The translations under genes and the position numbers were made by a program. 35,377 nucleotides of DNA from Nitrospira japonica (GTDB lineage: Bacteria > Nitrospirota > Thermodesulfovibrionia > Thermodesulfovibrionales > DYHX01), in assembly GCA_020723925.1 (NCBI GenBank), contig DYHX01000006.1, positions 1 to 35,377 of the forward strand. The letters are read 5' to 3'. This document shows positions 8,544-16,181 of the stretch, piece after piece (within the stretch, counting starts at the first letter, position 1; each line of letters opens with the position of its first letter). The notes below the pieces were generated by a model that was not told where the DNA came from, did no database searches, and worked only from the letters and a program-made list of their open reading frames with translations.

Positions 8544-9008
8544 ATGGGTAGAATACTTAACTGGGATGAATTGAAGGAAGCGGTAGATTCTGTAAAGGCC
8601 GGTGGTAAGAAGGTGGTCTTTACCAATGGCTGTTTTGATATTCTGCACATAGGGCATGTGAGGTATCTGAATGAGGCAAAGAGGCTTGGAGACATCCTTG
8701 TGGTCGCACTCAACACAGACAGATCAGTATCGAAGATAAAACCATGCAGGCCTGTTGTCCCTGAGGCCCAAAGGGCAGAGGTTGTTGCAGCCCTTGAGAT
8801 GGTTGATTATGTGACAGTGTTCGATGAGGACACACCGTATGAGCTTATAAAATTCCTGCGACCGGACATCATTGTCAAGGGAGGCGACTGGGAAAAAGAA
8901 GAAATAGTTGGGTCGGATATAGTGCCTGAGGTTTACAGCCTGCCCTATATCAGAGGGATTTCAACAACAGAGATAATAAATCGGATAAAAGAGTCGATAA
9001 GAAATTGA
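8544..9008 (+). CDS. rfaE2: D-glycero-beta-D-manno-heptose 1-phosphate adenylyltransferase
   Basis: A nucleotidyltransferase that makes ADP-heptose for the lipopolysaccharide core. It corresponds to the stand-alone C-terminal half of HldE. From ATG 8544 it has 154 residues. The cytidylyltransferase-like motif [19 protein letters not shown] contains the HIGH nucleotide-binding motif, and the C-terminal [10 protein letters not shown] is the family ISSTxII motif. A GTG at 8493 that overlaps the NUDIX stop would add 17 residues encoded by the heptad repeat. I prefer ATG 8544 because conserved sequence starts there, but neither start has a clear ribosome binding site. Confidence 0.92.
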   Translation: MGRILNWDELKEAVDSVKAGGKKVVFTNGCFDILHIGHVRYLNEAKRLGDILVVALNTDRSVSKIKPCRPVVPEAQRAEVVAALEMVDYVTVFDEDTPYELIKFLRPDIIVKGGDWEKEEIVGSDIVPEVYSLPYIRGISTTEIINRIKESIRN

Positions 9009-9706
9009 ATCGGTCGATAAACATTTTAGTTGTTGACGACGAGGCAGACCTCGTTGACCTCGTCTCATATAACCTCAAAAAAGAAGGCTTCCTTGCGGAC
9101 TCAGCCTCTGATGGTGAGGCAGCCCTGGCAAAGATTAAAAAGGGAAATTATGACCTCGCCATCCTTGACCTCATGCTCCCTGGAATTCAGGGGATGGAGA
9201 TCTGCAGGATTCTGAGAAACGACCCGAAAACAGCATCTTTTCCCATCATCATGCTCACAGCAAAGGAAGAAGAGGTCGACAGAGTCCTTGGTCTCGAGAT
9301 GGGGGCAGATGACTATATGACCAAGCCCTTCAGCCCGAGAGAGCTTGTGGCAAGGGTAAAGGCGGTCTTAAGAAGGACGGCTGAGAGATCTATTACTCAG
9401 GAAATTATAAAGATAGATGAGCTTGAGATAGACAGGGAGACATATAAAGTCACTAAAAGAGGACACCCAATAAAACTCAGTGCAACAGAGTTCAAACTCC
9501 TCCTTTATCTTGCTGAAAGGAAGGGAAAGGTCTTCAGTCGTGAGCAGCTCCTTGATGCTGTCTGGCGTGATGAGGCTTTTGTTGAGCCGAGGACGGTTGA
9601 TGTGCACATAAGGAGATTGCGGGCCCAGATTGAAGAAGACCCTGCCAACCCTAAATATATCAAGACCATGCGCGGCATTGGCTATTCCTTTGAGGGAAAT
9701 AGATAG
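9005..9706 (+). CDS. OmpR/PhoB-family response regulator
   Basis: A DNA-binding response regulator of 233 residues with a TTG start overlapping the rfaE2 stop. The receiver domain (about 5-120) has acidic residues D11/D12, phosphoacceptor D55 in [10 protein letters not shown] and K107 in MTKPFSP. The winged-helix domain (about 135-230) ends with the typical [16 protein letters not shown]...[11 protein letters not shown]. It is paired with the downstream kinase, and PhoB is the closest textbook relative. No pst or phoU genes are in view, so the phosphate role is inference. Confidence 0.94.
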   Translation: MNRSINILVVDDEADLVDLVSYNLKKEGFLADSASDGEAALAKIKKGNYDLAILDLMLPGIQGMEICRILRNDPKTASFPIIMLTAKEEEVDRVLGLEMGADDYMTKPFSPRELVARVKAVLRRTAERSITQEIIKIDELEIDRETYKVTKRGHPIKLSATEFKLLLYLAERKGKVFSREQLLDAVWRDEAFVEPRTVDVHIRRLRAQIEEDPANPKYIKTMRGIGYSFEGNR

Positions 9707-9707
9707 A

Positions 9708-11081
9708 ATGTCTTTTGTCTTATTTGTTTTAGCCCTGTTTATAGTTTTTTCTATATGCCTTTTCCGTGCACGGAAGATAAAAAGAGACATCGATGAAATA
9801 GTTGAATTTTCAAAGTCTATCGCATCTGGAAATTTAGATAGAAGACTATTTATAAGAGAAAGAGGCAAACTAAATGATCTGGCCGAAAACCTTAATATCA
9901 TGGCCGCCGAACTGAAGCATAAACTGAAAGAGGATGAGGAAGAGAAACACAGGACGGAGGCGATTTTGAGAAGCATGTCTGACGGCCTTCTGCTTGTTGA
10001 CACTGAGGGGGTGATAGTCCTTGCAAACCCTGGATTTAAAAAACTCCTTGCGATGGATGGAGAGATAGAAGGGAAGCCCTTTATGGAGGTGCTGAGAAAT
10101 GCAGAGCTTCAGGATGTGATGAACAGGGCGAGGGAAGATAAAAAAACAGTCTCCCATGAGATTGAGGTGGCCTACCCGAAGGAGCTTCATCTCATGACAA
10201 CTGCAGTGCCTGTCTATTCGCTTCAGGAAGAGGTGACAGGGATAGTCCTTGCCCTTCATAATATCACAAGGCTCAAGCAACTCGAGGAGATGAGAAAGGA
10301 CTTTGTTGCCAATGTCTCCCATGAGATAAAGACTCCTATTACCGCAATCAAGGGATTTGCAGAGACATTGCTTGAGGGAGCGATAGACGACAAAGAGAAT
10401 GCCACTAAATTTTTAGAGACGATTAAGAACCACAGCGAGCGGCTGAACAGCCTTGTGGATGACCTCTTAACCCTCTCAAAGATAGAGCTCGGAGGGATAA
10501 CCATAGAGAAGCAACCTGCAGACATAAGCAATGTCATTGATACTGTCTTCACGACGTTAAGAGAAAAGGCCCGCGACAAGGGACTGTATCTTAAAAAATC
10601 CATTCCAGAAGATACCCCCAAAATTCTCGCCGATAGAGACAAACTCGTTCAGATACTTCTCAATCTTGTGGATAATGGCATAAAGTTCACAGAGAATGGA
10701 GGGGTCACAGTAAAGGTTCAGAGTTCAAGGCTTCGCCCTGAGGCTCAGCCCGAAGGGTTCAAGGCTTCGCCCTCGAGGGCTCAAGCCCGAAGGGTTCAAA
10801 GTGAAACAGAAGTCGTTGACTCGTCACTTATCACTTATCACTCGTCACTCGGAGATTTCTACGAAATCTCCGTAGAGGATACAGGGATCGGTATACCCAA
10901 AAAACACATCCAACGGCTCGGAGAGAGATTTTATCGGGTAGATAATACCCGTTCAAGAGAGCTCGGTGGCACCGGCCTCGGACTTGCAATTGTTAAACAC
11001 CTCACAAAAGCCCATGGATGGGATATGGAAATAGAGAGCACGCCGGGCATGGGTACAAAGGTGAAATTAATTTTAGCATGA
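9708..11081 (+). CDS. PhoR-like sensor histidine kinase
   Basis: A membrane histidine kinase of 457 residues. ATG 9708 follows the regulator stop directly and opens with one hydrophobic helix (1-19). A HAMP-like stretch lies at 20-72, a PAS domain at about 83-185, HisKA with H205 in VSHEIKTPITAIKGF, the N box LVDNGIKF (320-327) and G1 box DTGIGIP (391-397), then GGTGLGLAIVKH. There is only one membrane segment and no large periplasmic domain, as in PhoR. Residues 338-382 between the N and G1 boxes are an insertion encoded by repeat DNA, in a strand or loop region of the ATPase domain. The flanking boxes are intact, so activity may be kept. Confidence 0.93.
   Translation: MSFVLFVLALFIVFSICLFRARKIKRDIDEIVEFSKSIASGNLDRRLFIRERGKLNDLAENLNIMAAELKHKLKEDEEEKHRTEAILRSMSDGLLLVDTEGVIVLANPGFKKLLAMDGEIEGKPFMEVLRNAELQDVMNRAREDKKTVSHEIEVAYPKELHLMTTAVPVYSLQEEVTGIVLALHNITRLKQLEEMRKDFVANVSHEIKTPITAIKGFAETLLEGAIDDKENATKFLETIKNHSERLNSLVDDLLTLSKIELGGITIEKQPADISNVIDTVFTTLREKARDKGLYLKKSIPEDTPKILADRDKLVQILLNLVDNGIKFTENGGVTVKVQSSRLRPEAQPEGFKASPSRAQARRVQSETEVVDSSLITYHSSLGDFYEISVEDTGIGIPKKHIQRLGERFYRVDNTRSRELGGTGLGLAIVKHLTKAHGWDMEIESTPGMGTKVKLILA
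10719..10853 (+). repeat. In-frame repeat insertion within the kinase gene
   Basis: About 135 bp (45 codons) contain TTCAGAGTTCAAGG units, hairpin-forming CTTCGCCCT...AGCCCGAAG segments and then GACTCGTCACTTATCACTT-type heptads. The encoded residues (SSRLRPEAQPEGF..., SSLITYHSSL) do not look like HATPase_c sequence. The frame is maintained on both sides. Confidence 0.82.
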
Positions 11082-11258
11082 TGTTAAGTCATTGATTTGT
11101 CGTGATATCACGCAACATTTTCATGCCTAAATTTTAGATGCTTACAAACACATCTTTTAGCTTGCAAAAAACTGGGTTAAACATTATCATTCATCAACAA
11201 AGCCGCCAAACGTCCCTTTATTTGATAGAAACTTTAACAGGTTTGGGGGGATAAGATA
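11082..11258. promoter_or_regulatory. Intergenic leader with 12-bp palindrome
   Basis: This 177-base gap upstream of the diguanylate cyclase contains a perfect 12-bp palindrome, CGTGATATCACG (11101-11112), a possible operator. A G-rich ribosome binding site (GGGGGG) lies just before ATG 11259. I could not assign a convincing -35/-10 pair. Confidence 0.35.
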
Positions 11259-12632
11259 ATGACAAACATGTTAATAGTTGGTGGTGGAAAAGGCTGCGTA
11301 GAACTGCTCCCTATGCTTGCCTCTGACAGAGAGATAAATATAATTGGCCTTGTGGACATCAACCCTGATGCCCCTGCAATACCGCTGGCAAAAAAACTTG
11401 GCATACCTGTATCCACTGACCTGAAAGAAACATTAAAAAGAGATAATTTTAATGTTGTTGTGAATGTAACAGGAAAAGAGGATGTATTGGTATTTCTTCG
11501 GAAAACACTTCCTTCCTCTGTTGAAATCCTTGGGGGGCTGAGTTCAAAGCTATTATGGCAGTTTGTAAATGAGAGGCAGAAAAGAGAAGAAGAATTAAAG
11601 CAAAGCATAAAGGAGCATGATGCCCTTTACAGGATAGGGATACAACTCTCATCAGTAGAAAGGTCTCAGAAGATATTTGACATTATACTCACAAGTGCAA
11701 TGGAACTTGTAAATACCCCTGCTGGAAGTGTTGTTATCATGGATGAAAAAAGCGGGATGATGAGACTTGTGTTGGCAAAGGGTTTTAGCCAAAAATTTAT
11801 ATCAGAATCTACCATGTGGCTTGTAAAACCAAAGGGATTAACATCTATAGTTATAGACAGCAATAAACCAACTGTAATTGCTGATATAACAAAAGAAGCA
11901 ATATTTTCTGTAAACCCGTCTCTTATAGAGGAGGGTGTAAAATCAATTGCAGGCATACCTCTTCATTATGCCGGCAAGACTGTTGGCATACTATATTTGA
12001 ATGATTTTATACCAAGGGGATTTACTGAAAAGGAGATTTCTATCCTGAACCTGATGGCAACGCAGGCAGCACTTGCCATAGAAAAGATGCGGCTGTTGGA
12101 AAAGGTTGAGCAGCTGGCTATAACAGATGAATTGACACAGATTTACAACCGCAGGTATTTTAACAATGCACTGTCTAATGAGCTATATAGGGCTCAAAGA
12201 TATAAACACAGCACATCACTTTTAATAATAGATATAGACAATTTCAAAAACTATAATGATTTATATGGACATGTATATGGTAATTTTATCCTTGCCCTGA
12301 TGGCAGATATATTCAGAAGAAGTGTGCGGGCAACTGACATAGTGGCAAGGTATGGTGGAGAGGAATTTGCCATTATACTGCCAGAAACAAATAAGGATAC
12401 TGCAGTAATATTTGCAGAAAGGATCAGAAAAGAGGTGGCTGATTCATGCAGGCCTGAAAAAAACATGCAGATAATGTGTGGTGTAACAATAAGCATCGGG
12501 GTTGCTACTTCCAGTGATGATGCAAATAGTGATGAAGACCTTGTCAAAAGGGCTGATGAGGCAATGTATCAGGCGAAAAAAAAAGGTAAGAATAGGGTAA
12601 TCGCATATAACTCAAAAGCCGCCTCGTCCTAG
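11259..12632 (+). CDS. Diguanylate cyclase with Rossmann-like, GAF and GGDEF domains
   Basis: A 457-residue soluble protein. Residues 4-105 form a dinucleotide-binding-like Rossmann unit (MLIVGGGKGCVELLPML, an acidic residue at the end of strand 2 in IIGLVDIN, and VVVNVTGKED). A coiled linker (104-120) leads to a GAF domain (about 121-277). The GGDEF domain (about 285-450) has GGEEF at 366-370, LLIIDIDNFKNYND for metal binding, and the inhibitory I-site RATD at 357-360, exactly five residues before GGEEF. It should therefore make cyclic di-GMP with product feedback, perhaps in response to a nucleotide or NAD(P) ligand (inference). The codons are AT-richer than those of neighbours, which hints at transfer. 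Confidence 0.9.
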   Translation: MTNMLIVGGGKGCVELLPMLASDREINIIGLVDINPDAPAIPLAKKLGIPVSTDLKETLKRDNFNVVVNVTGKEDVLVFLRKTLPSSVEILGGLSSKLLWQFVNERQKREEELKQSIKEHDALYRIGIQLSSVERSQKIFDIILTSAMELVNTPAGSVVIMDEKSGMMRLVLAKGFSQKFISESTMWLVKPKGLTSIVIDSNKPTVIADITKEAIFSVNPSLIEEGVKSIAGIPLHYAGKTVGILYLNDFIPRGFTEKEISILNLMATQAALAIEKMRLLEKVEQLAITDELTQIYNRRYFNNALSNELYRAQRYKHSTSLLIIDIDNFKNYNDLYGHVYGNFILALMADIFRRSVRATDIVARYGGEEFAIILPETNKDTAVIFAERIRKEVADSCRPEKNMQIMCGVTISIGVATSSDDANSDEDLVKRADEAMYQAKKKGKNRVIAYNSKAASS

Positions 12633-12965
12633 TTGCGCTGAGGATTCTACGATTGAGCTTGTCGAAATCTAGCCATCTAAAGATATCTGCCAGGATATCC
12701 CGACTATTAACCCAAAAGATGCAGACATGGATTCAAAATTTCAGGTAATCATGCAGGATTCAGGTTAAAATTAAGGAGATATTTAAGATTCTGCTAAAAT
12801 ATAGGGTAATGTCAAAAGTTTTATGAAAAAAGGGGATAGTTGATATGAAAAACGAAAAACCTCCGGGAGGCAAGCTAATTTGAAACAACATATTGAAAAT
12901 CAAAGAGTTTTAGGGTTTTACCTATAAAACTTTTGGCATTACCCAATATATCGCAGGGAGGTGCT
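12633..12965. other. Intergenic region containing a short inverted-repeat element
   Basis: The first part contains a sequence resembling the left end of the element near 4040 (12707-12741). The second part is the 141-bp element described separately. The SD sequence GGGAGG for the next gene lies at 12955-12960, just outside that element. I see no gene. Confidence 0.5.
12804..12944. mobile_element. MITE-like element, 21-bp terminal inverted repeats
   Basis: The ends are inverted repeats beginning GGGTAATG and ending AAGTTTTAT (12804-12824 and 12924-12944), matching at 20 of 21 positions. The element is flanked on both sides by AATATA (12798-12803 and 12945-12950), which looks like a 6-bp target duplication. 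The interior holds a small hairpin (CCTCCGGGAGG) and no coding capacity, so a transposase would have to act in trans. Confidence 0.68.
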
Positions 12966-13870
12966 ATGAAAAGGAAAGAGCTTAAGGGGAAGAAGATAAG
13001 CGAATTAAGGGCGATGGCAAAGATTTCTGGTGTTTCACTCAAACGCGGATGGAAGAAGGACGATATTATAGATGCCATTCTGAAAACAGGAAAGAGAGTA
13101 GCAAAAGCCAAAGAGAAAAAGGTTTCAGCAGAAAAGGCTGCTCCAAAGATAGAGAAAGAAGAGGAACCAGAAACCCGGGCAAAGAGAAAGACAACAAAGA
13201 AGACCAGGATAAAAGGAAAGGCAGCGAAGCCTTCTGAAAAGACCAAAAAGAAAGTCACAAAGACAACAAAGAAGGTCGAAGAGAAAGCAAAGAAGGTTCT
13301 TGCAAAGAAAGTAGAGAAGAAAGAGCCAAAGCAGAGAAGATAGCCGTAAAAAAACCTGCAAGGAAGGCTGCAGAGAAGATAAAAAAACCTGAAGAGGTCG
13401 AAAAGAGGATTGAAATCCTGAGATTTGAAGAGGCATATCCACCTGTCCCAACAACCGGCCTGCCTGCTGAATACGGAGAAGACAGGATTACACTGATGAC
13501 TGTTGACCCTCAGAGGCTCTTTGCATACTGGGAGGCGAGAAAGGATACTCATAAAAGACTTGGAGAGAATCTCGCCCTCAGGGTCTATGATGTGACAGGG
13601 GTTGATTTCAATGGACAGAATGCCAACAGTTTTTTTGATATAAACATCTATGAAAGGGTTGGAAACTGGTATATAGATGTTAGGCGGCCAGAGAGTGATT
13701 TTGTTGTGGATATAGGTGTCACCGATCCTGATGGGAATTTTGTTACAGTAGCGAGGTCGAATAAGGCGTCTACGCCGCAGGTTAGGGTCTCAGAGGAAGA
13801 GGGCGCACTGCCGCACAAGCTATACGAAGAAGGCCTGCCTTATGGGTATGAAAAGACAGGTGACAAGTGA
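12966..13870 (+). pseudogene. Rho_N / DUF4912 protein interrupted by a frameshift
   Basis: The gene opens with ATG 12966 after a good GGGAGG site. Residues 1-40 (KGKKISELRAMAKISGVSLK) form a Rho N-terminal/SAP-like nucleic-acid-binding domain, followed by a lysine- and alanine-rich tail. This frame stops at 13343. The -1 frame continues without interruption from KAEKIAVKKPARKAAEKIKK into a DUF4912 domain (ITLMTVDPQRLFAYWEA... up to TGDK) and stops at 13870. Together they make the usual Rho_N-Lys/Ala linker-DUF4912 architecture. The switch lies around 13305-13342 in A/G-rich DNA. It may be a mutation, a sequence error or, less likely, programmed frameshifting; I see no classic X XXY YYZ slippery heptamer. 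Confidence 0.75.
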
Positions 13871-13951
13871 TTCTAAAGTTCTGAAGTTTTTCTCTGTGGT
13901 TAAGTTTTGACAATACGGCCGTGCTCAAGTCGTTACTTGTTACTAAAAATA

Positions 13952-14036
13952 GCGAGAGTGGCGGAACTGGCAGACGCGCTGGACTTAGGATCCAGTGGAG
14001 CAATCCGTGGGGGTTCAACTCCCCCCTCTCGCACCA
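13952..14036 (+). tRNA. tRNA-Leu (anticodon UAG)
   Basis: The acceptor stem GCGAGAG/CTCTCGC, the long variable arm expected for leucine tRNA and the T arm GGGGGTTCAACTCCCCC are all visible. The anticodon loop is CTTAGGA within CTGGA/TCCAG, giving UAG. The CCA end is encoded. A GTTACTTGTTACT heptad repeat lies directly upstream (13931-13943). Confidence 0.95.
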
Positions 14037-14065
14037 ATCCTCTGAATTTCAAATTGAAACATTCA

Positions 14066-14081
14066 TGCCGACAGGTCGGCA
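14066..14081. terminator. Hairpin between tRNA-Leu and the HNH gene
   Basis: TGCCGAC and GTCGGCA pair with a two-base AG between them, at the point where tRNA-Leu and the minus-strand HNH gene converge. There is no strong T tract, so termination is only a possibility. Confidence 0.35.
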
Positions 14082-14099
14082 CAAAGCCTGCTCCTGACA

Positions 14100-14405
14100 C
14101 TAAACCTCTGTTTCCTGTTTGAGCCTTTCTAAGTACCCTTCCCACTCTATAGGCAGCATATGTTTCTTCTTATTATTGCATTCCTTGCATACAGGGACGA
14201 CGTTTCCTTTTGATGACTTGCCGCCTCGGATTATTGGGACTATATGGTCCATGGTTAGCTCTTTTGGAGGGACCTTCTTCTTGCAGAAATAGCATAAGCC
14301 TTCAGCGCATTTCCTCTTCCACCACTGCGACTTCCTCAGTTCGCGCGCCTTTGTGCGCTCTCTCTTTATCTCCTCTTCTGTGACATACGAGATGAAAGAC
14401 CCCAT
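14100..14405 (-). CDS. HNH endonuclease-domain protein
   Basis: A small 101-residue protein. The N-terminal part is basic and helical. From residue about 38 there is a zinc-binding HNH fold: CYFC, then MDHIVPIIRGGKSSKGN with catalytic DH and the central N, then VCKECNNKKK. It could be a nicking or restriction-like nuclease or a housekeeping HNH protein. It is the last gene downstream of the ribosomal protein and DUF507 genes on the minus strand, 23 bases after the second DUF507 gene, so it is probably co-transcribed with them. No methylase partner is present. Confidence 0.85.
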   Translation of the reverse strand: MGSFISYVTEEEIKRERTKARELRKSQWWKRKCAEGLCYFCKKKVPPKELTMDHIVPIIRGGKSSKGNVVPVCKECNNKKKHMLPIEWEGYLERLKQETEV

Positions 14406-14428
14406 AGCCTATTTTACCCATTCTATAT

Positions 14429-14716
14429 TCAGGAGTGCGCCCCCCTGCCTCTTCTTACCTCATCTTCTTTGAAGAATTTTTTATACATGACTTCCCACTC
14501 AGGGCTCCCCTCGACTATCTTCCTCGAAAAAGACTGGAGTTTTTTCCTGACAGCCGAGTCTATCTCCTCGCCTATCTTCAATTCAGAGACGATTGCGCGC
14601 TTTATCTCCCGCCTTATCTTGCCTTCTTCGTCCTTGAGCTCCACAAGGTTTCTATCCATGAGTCCTTTCAGGAGAACATGGGTGAGGTGTGTCACTTTTT
14701 CTTCAGAAAGCATCAC
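14429..14716 (-). CDS. DUF507 family protein (second copy)
   Basis: A 95-residue, charged, helical protein resembling DUF507 (LSEEKVTHLTHVLLKGL at the N-terminus). Its start overlaps the preceding DUF507 gene by four bases (ATGA), so the pair is translationally coupled. The C-terminal region (EWEVMYKKFFKEDEVRRGRG) matches the family feature of a conserved W/Y-rich helix. The function is unknown. The two neighbouring members are diverged but similar in organisation, consistent with an old duplication and possibly a heterodimer. Confidence 0.8.
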   Translation of the reverse strand: MMLSEEKVTHLTHVLLKGLMDRNLVELKDEEGKIRREIKRAIVSELKIGEEIDSAVRKKLQSFSRKIVEGSPEWEVMYKKFFKEDEVRRGRGAHS

Positions 14717-14994
14717 AGGATCAGGTTCCTCTCTTTCACAATCTTCTGCTTTGTAAGTTCGAACAGTCTTCTGTAATCAAGCCTGCCTCGTTCTATCTCT
14801 GACCCGTGCCTCTTGAGGAGCTCCCTCACCTCTTCATTCACCCTGTCTTCTACCATGAGCTCATCCATAATGAGTTCCTCTGCCTCTGCTGTGAGTTTCT
14901 CAACCGTCACCTTCGGCTCAATCAGTTCTTTTGCAATGAGGTTGTCAACAATCTTCTCTGCTATCAGTGGAACCCATGTCCTTGGAACCCTCAT
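14713..14994 (-). CDS. DUF507 family protein (first copy)
   Basis: A 93-residue, highly charged helical protein starting MRVPRTWVPLIAEKIVDNLI, the typical DUF507 N-terminus. Later segments (VNEEVRELLKRHGSEI, DYRRLFELTKQKIVKERNL) fit the family. It begins two bases after the rpsR stop and overlaps the second DUF507 gene. No catalytic motif is visible and the role is unknown; the position right after rpsR suggests co-expression with translation and replication genes. Confidence 0.82.
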   Translation of the reverse strand: MRVPRTWVPLIAEKIVDNLIAKELIEPKVTVEKLTAEAEELIMDELMVEDRVNEEVRELLKRHGSEIERGRLDYRRLFELTKQKIVKERNLIL

Positions 14995-14996
14995 AT

Positions 14997-15221
14997 CTAT
15001 TTTTCCACAAAAGAGAGGAGGGCGATATTACGTGCCCTCTTTATCGACTCATTCAGCTCCCTTTGATGTTTTGCACATGTGCCTGTCATGCGCCTGGGGA
15101 GGATTTTCCCTCTCTCAGTCAGGTAGTTCCTCAATGTCTTGAGGTCTTTATAGTCTATAAACTCTGTCTTCTCTGCACAGAACCTGCAAAACTTCCTTCT
15201 CTGAAATCTCCTCTGCTGCAA
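14997..15221 (-). CDS. rpsR: Small ribosomal subunit protein bS18
   Basis: A 74-residue protein of the 30S platform that binds together with bS6. It shows the S18 core: RRKFCRFC (a CxxC pair seen in zinc-binding forms), [47 protein letters not shown]. The start is TTG with a GGAG sequence upstream. It follows rpsF and ssb on the minus strand, as is common in bacteria. The rplI gene that usually follows is replaced by DUF507 genes here. Confidence 0.95.
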   Translation of the reverse strand: MQQRRFQRRKFCRFCAEKTEFIDYKDLKTLRNYLTERGKILPRRMTGTCAKHQRELNESIKRARNIALLSFVEK

Positions 15222-15235
15222 TGCTGTCTCCTTTC

Positions 15236-15325
15236 TCTTTCAAGAGTTTAGGAGTTCAAGAGTTCAGGAGTTCAACTCCCTAACTCCACAACTCCCTAAC
15301 TCCACAGACGTCTCACTTTTCACGT
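15236..15325 (-). repeat. Tandem repeat in the ssb-rpsR spacer
   Basis: Units of GAGTTCA/GAGTTTA on one side and AACTCCCT/AACTCCAC on the other repeat with a period of 7 or 8. The two arms are complementary, so the transcript can form a long hairpin between ssb and rpsR. This could affect relative expression of the two genes or act as an attenuator. Confidence 0.75.
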
Positions 15326-15330
15326 CTTGT

Positions 15331-15723
15331 TTAAAATGGTTCTAAGTCTGTTGTCTCTTCAGGAGGCGTGATATCAGACTCCTGTGCACTCCCGCTTGGG
15401 GCGGATCTCTTTGACAGGAATCTTACTGACTGGGCAACAACCTCAAACTTGCTCCTCTGCTGCCCATCTGATTCCCATCTCCTCTCCTGCAGTCTCCCCT
15501 CAACAAGCACAGAACTTCCCTTGCTCAGATACTGGCTGCATGTGTCTGCCTGCCTGCCGAATACAACAGTATCGATGAAAAGGGTCTCCTGTTTAATCTC
15601 ATCTGACTGCTTGTACCTCGAATTTACCGCTATCCTGAATGAGGCAACAGGCGTACCCTGTGGCGTATATCTTAGTTCAGGGTCCTTTGTTAGATTGCCT
15701 ATTAATATTACCTTGTTATACAT
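15331..15723 (-). CDS. ssb: Single-stranded DNA-binding protein
   Basis: 130 residues. The OB-fold starts MYNKVILIGNLTKDPELRYTPQG and continues through FIDTVVFGRQADTCSQYLSKG and VLVEGRLQERRW. A short flexible linker leads to the acidic tip TTDLEPF, the partner-binding tail (compare DDIPF). It protects single-stranded DNA and recruits replication and repair proteins. Its start overlaps the end of rpsF by eight bases. Confidence 0.96.
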   Translation of the reverse strand: MYNKVILIGNLTKDPELRYTPQGTPVASFRIAVNSRYKQSDEIKQETLFIDTVVFGRQADTCSQYLSKGSSVLVEGRLQERRWESDGQQRSKFEVVAQSVRFLSKRSAPSGSAQESDITPPEETTDLEPF

Positions 15724-16093
15724 TTACCCCTCGCTTTTCTGCTGCTCCTCCGCCTGGGGCGGAAGATGCGGATGCACTCTCAGCCTTTGTGAGTGCCTCC
15801 ACCTGTTTTTTCCCAAGTTTTATGATCATGTTCTTTATCACAGGATCAAAGACCTTGTAGTATTCTTCAAGCTTTTTAATTAGTGGTGAAGGGGCTCTGA
15901 ACAGCAGGAGCATATAAAAACCCTTCTTCTGTCTTTTGATCTCATGGGTGAGCTTTTTCCTGCCCCAGATGTCGACCTTGAGCAACTCTCCACCTGAGTT
16001 TGTTATGAGGTCTTTTATCTTTCCTGTGGCTGTCTCGATCTCTTCATCTCCAAGTGAAGCATCGAGGATTACAATGTTTTCGTAGATGTTCAT
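15716..16093 (-). CDS. rpsF: Small ribosomal subunit protein bS6
   Basis: 125 residues, beginning MNIYENIVILDASLGDEEI, with KVDIWGRKKLTHEIKRQKKGFYMLLLF, the typical bS6 core, and an alanine-rich tail. A strong AAGGAGGTG site lies seven bases before the ATG. It is the first gene of rpsF-ssb-rpsR. The leader (16094-16160) contains two small hairpins, TCCGACCCTGTCGGA and TCCGCCTCAGCGGA. In many bacteria this leader binds the S6:S18 pair for autoregulation, but I cannot confirm that motif here. Confidence 0.95.
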   Translation of the reverse strand: MNIYENIVILDASLGDEEIETATGKIKDLITNSGGELLKVDIWGRKKLTHEIKRQKKGFYMLLLFRAPSPLIKKLEEYYKVFDPVIKNMIIKLGKKQVEALTKAESASASSAPGGGAAEKRGVNV

Positions 16094-16181
16094 TCAAACA
16101 CCTCCTTATGGATTTTTCCGACCCTGTCGGATCCGCCTCAGCGGAAAAGCCCTCTCCAAAGAAGAGAGCAAGGAGCCTGAT

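Noticed and set aside
9368-10003. 211-codon minus-strand frame across the regulator/kinase junction
   Set aside because: Serine/leucine-rich antisense product of well-supported two-component genes.
12824-12923. Riboswitch-like sequence (small CCTCCGGGAGG hairpin, AAAACGAAAAACC)
   Set aside because: I compared it with remembered cyclic di-GMP and molybdenum cofactor motifs and found no convincing match; an inverted-repeat mobile element explains the region better.
13300-13345. Programmed -1 frameshift site in the Rho_N/DUF4912 gene
   Set aside because: No X XXY YYZ slippery heptamer or clear downstream pseudoknot was found; mutation or sequence error is the simpler reading.
12875-13552. 225-codon minus-strand frame rich in phenylalanine
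   Set aside because: Complement of the lysine-rich Rho_N/DUF4912 linker; the low-complexity phenylalanine pattern is an antisense artefact.
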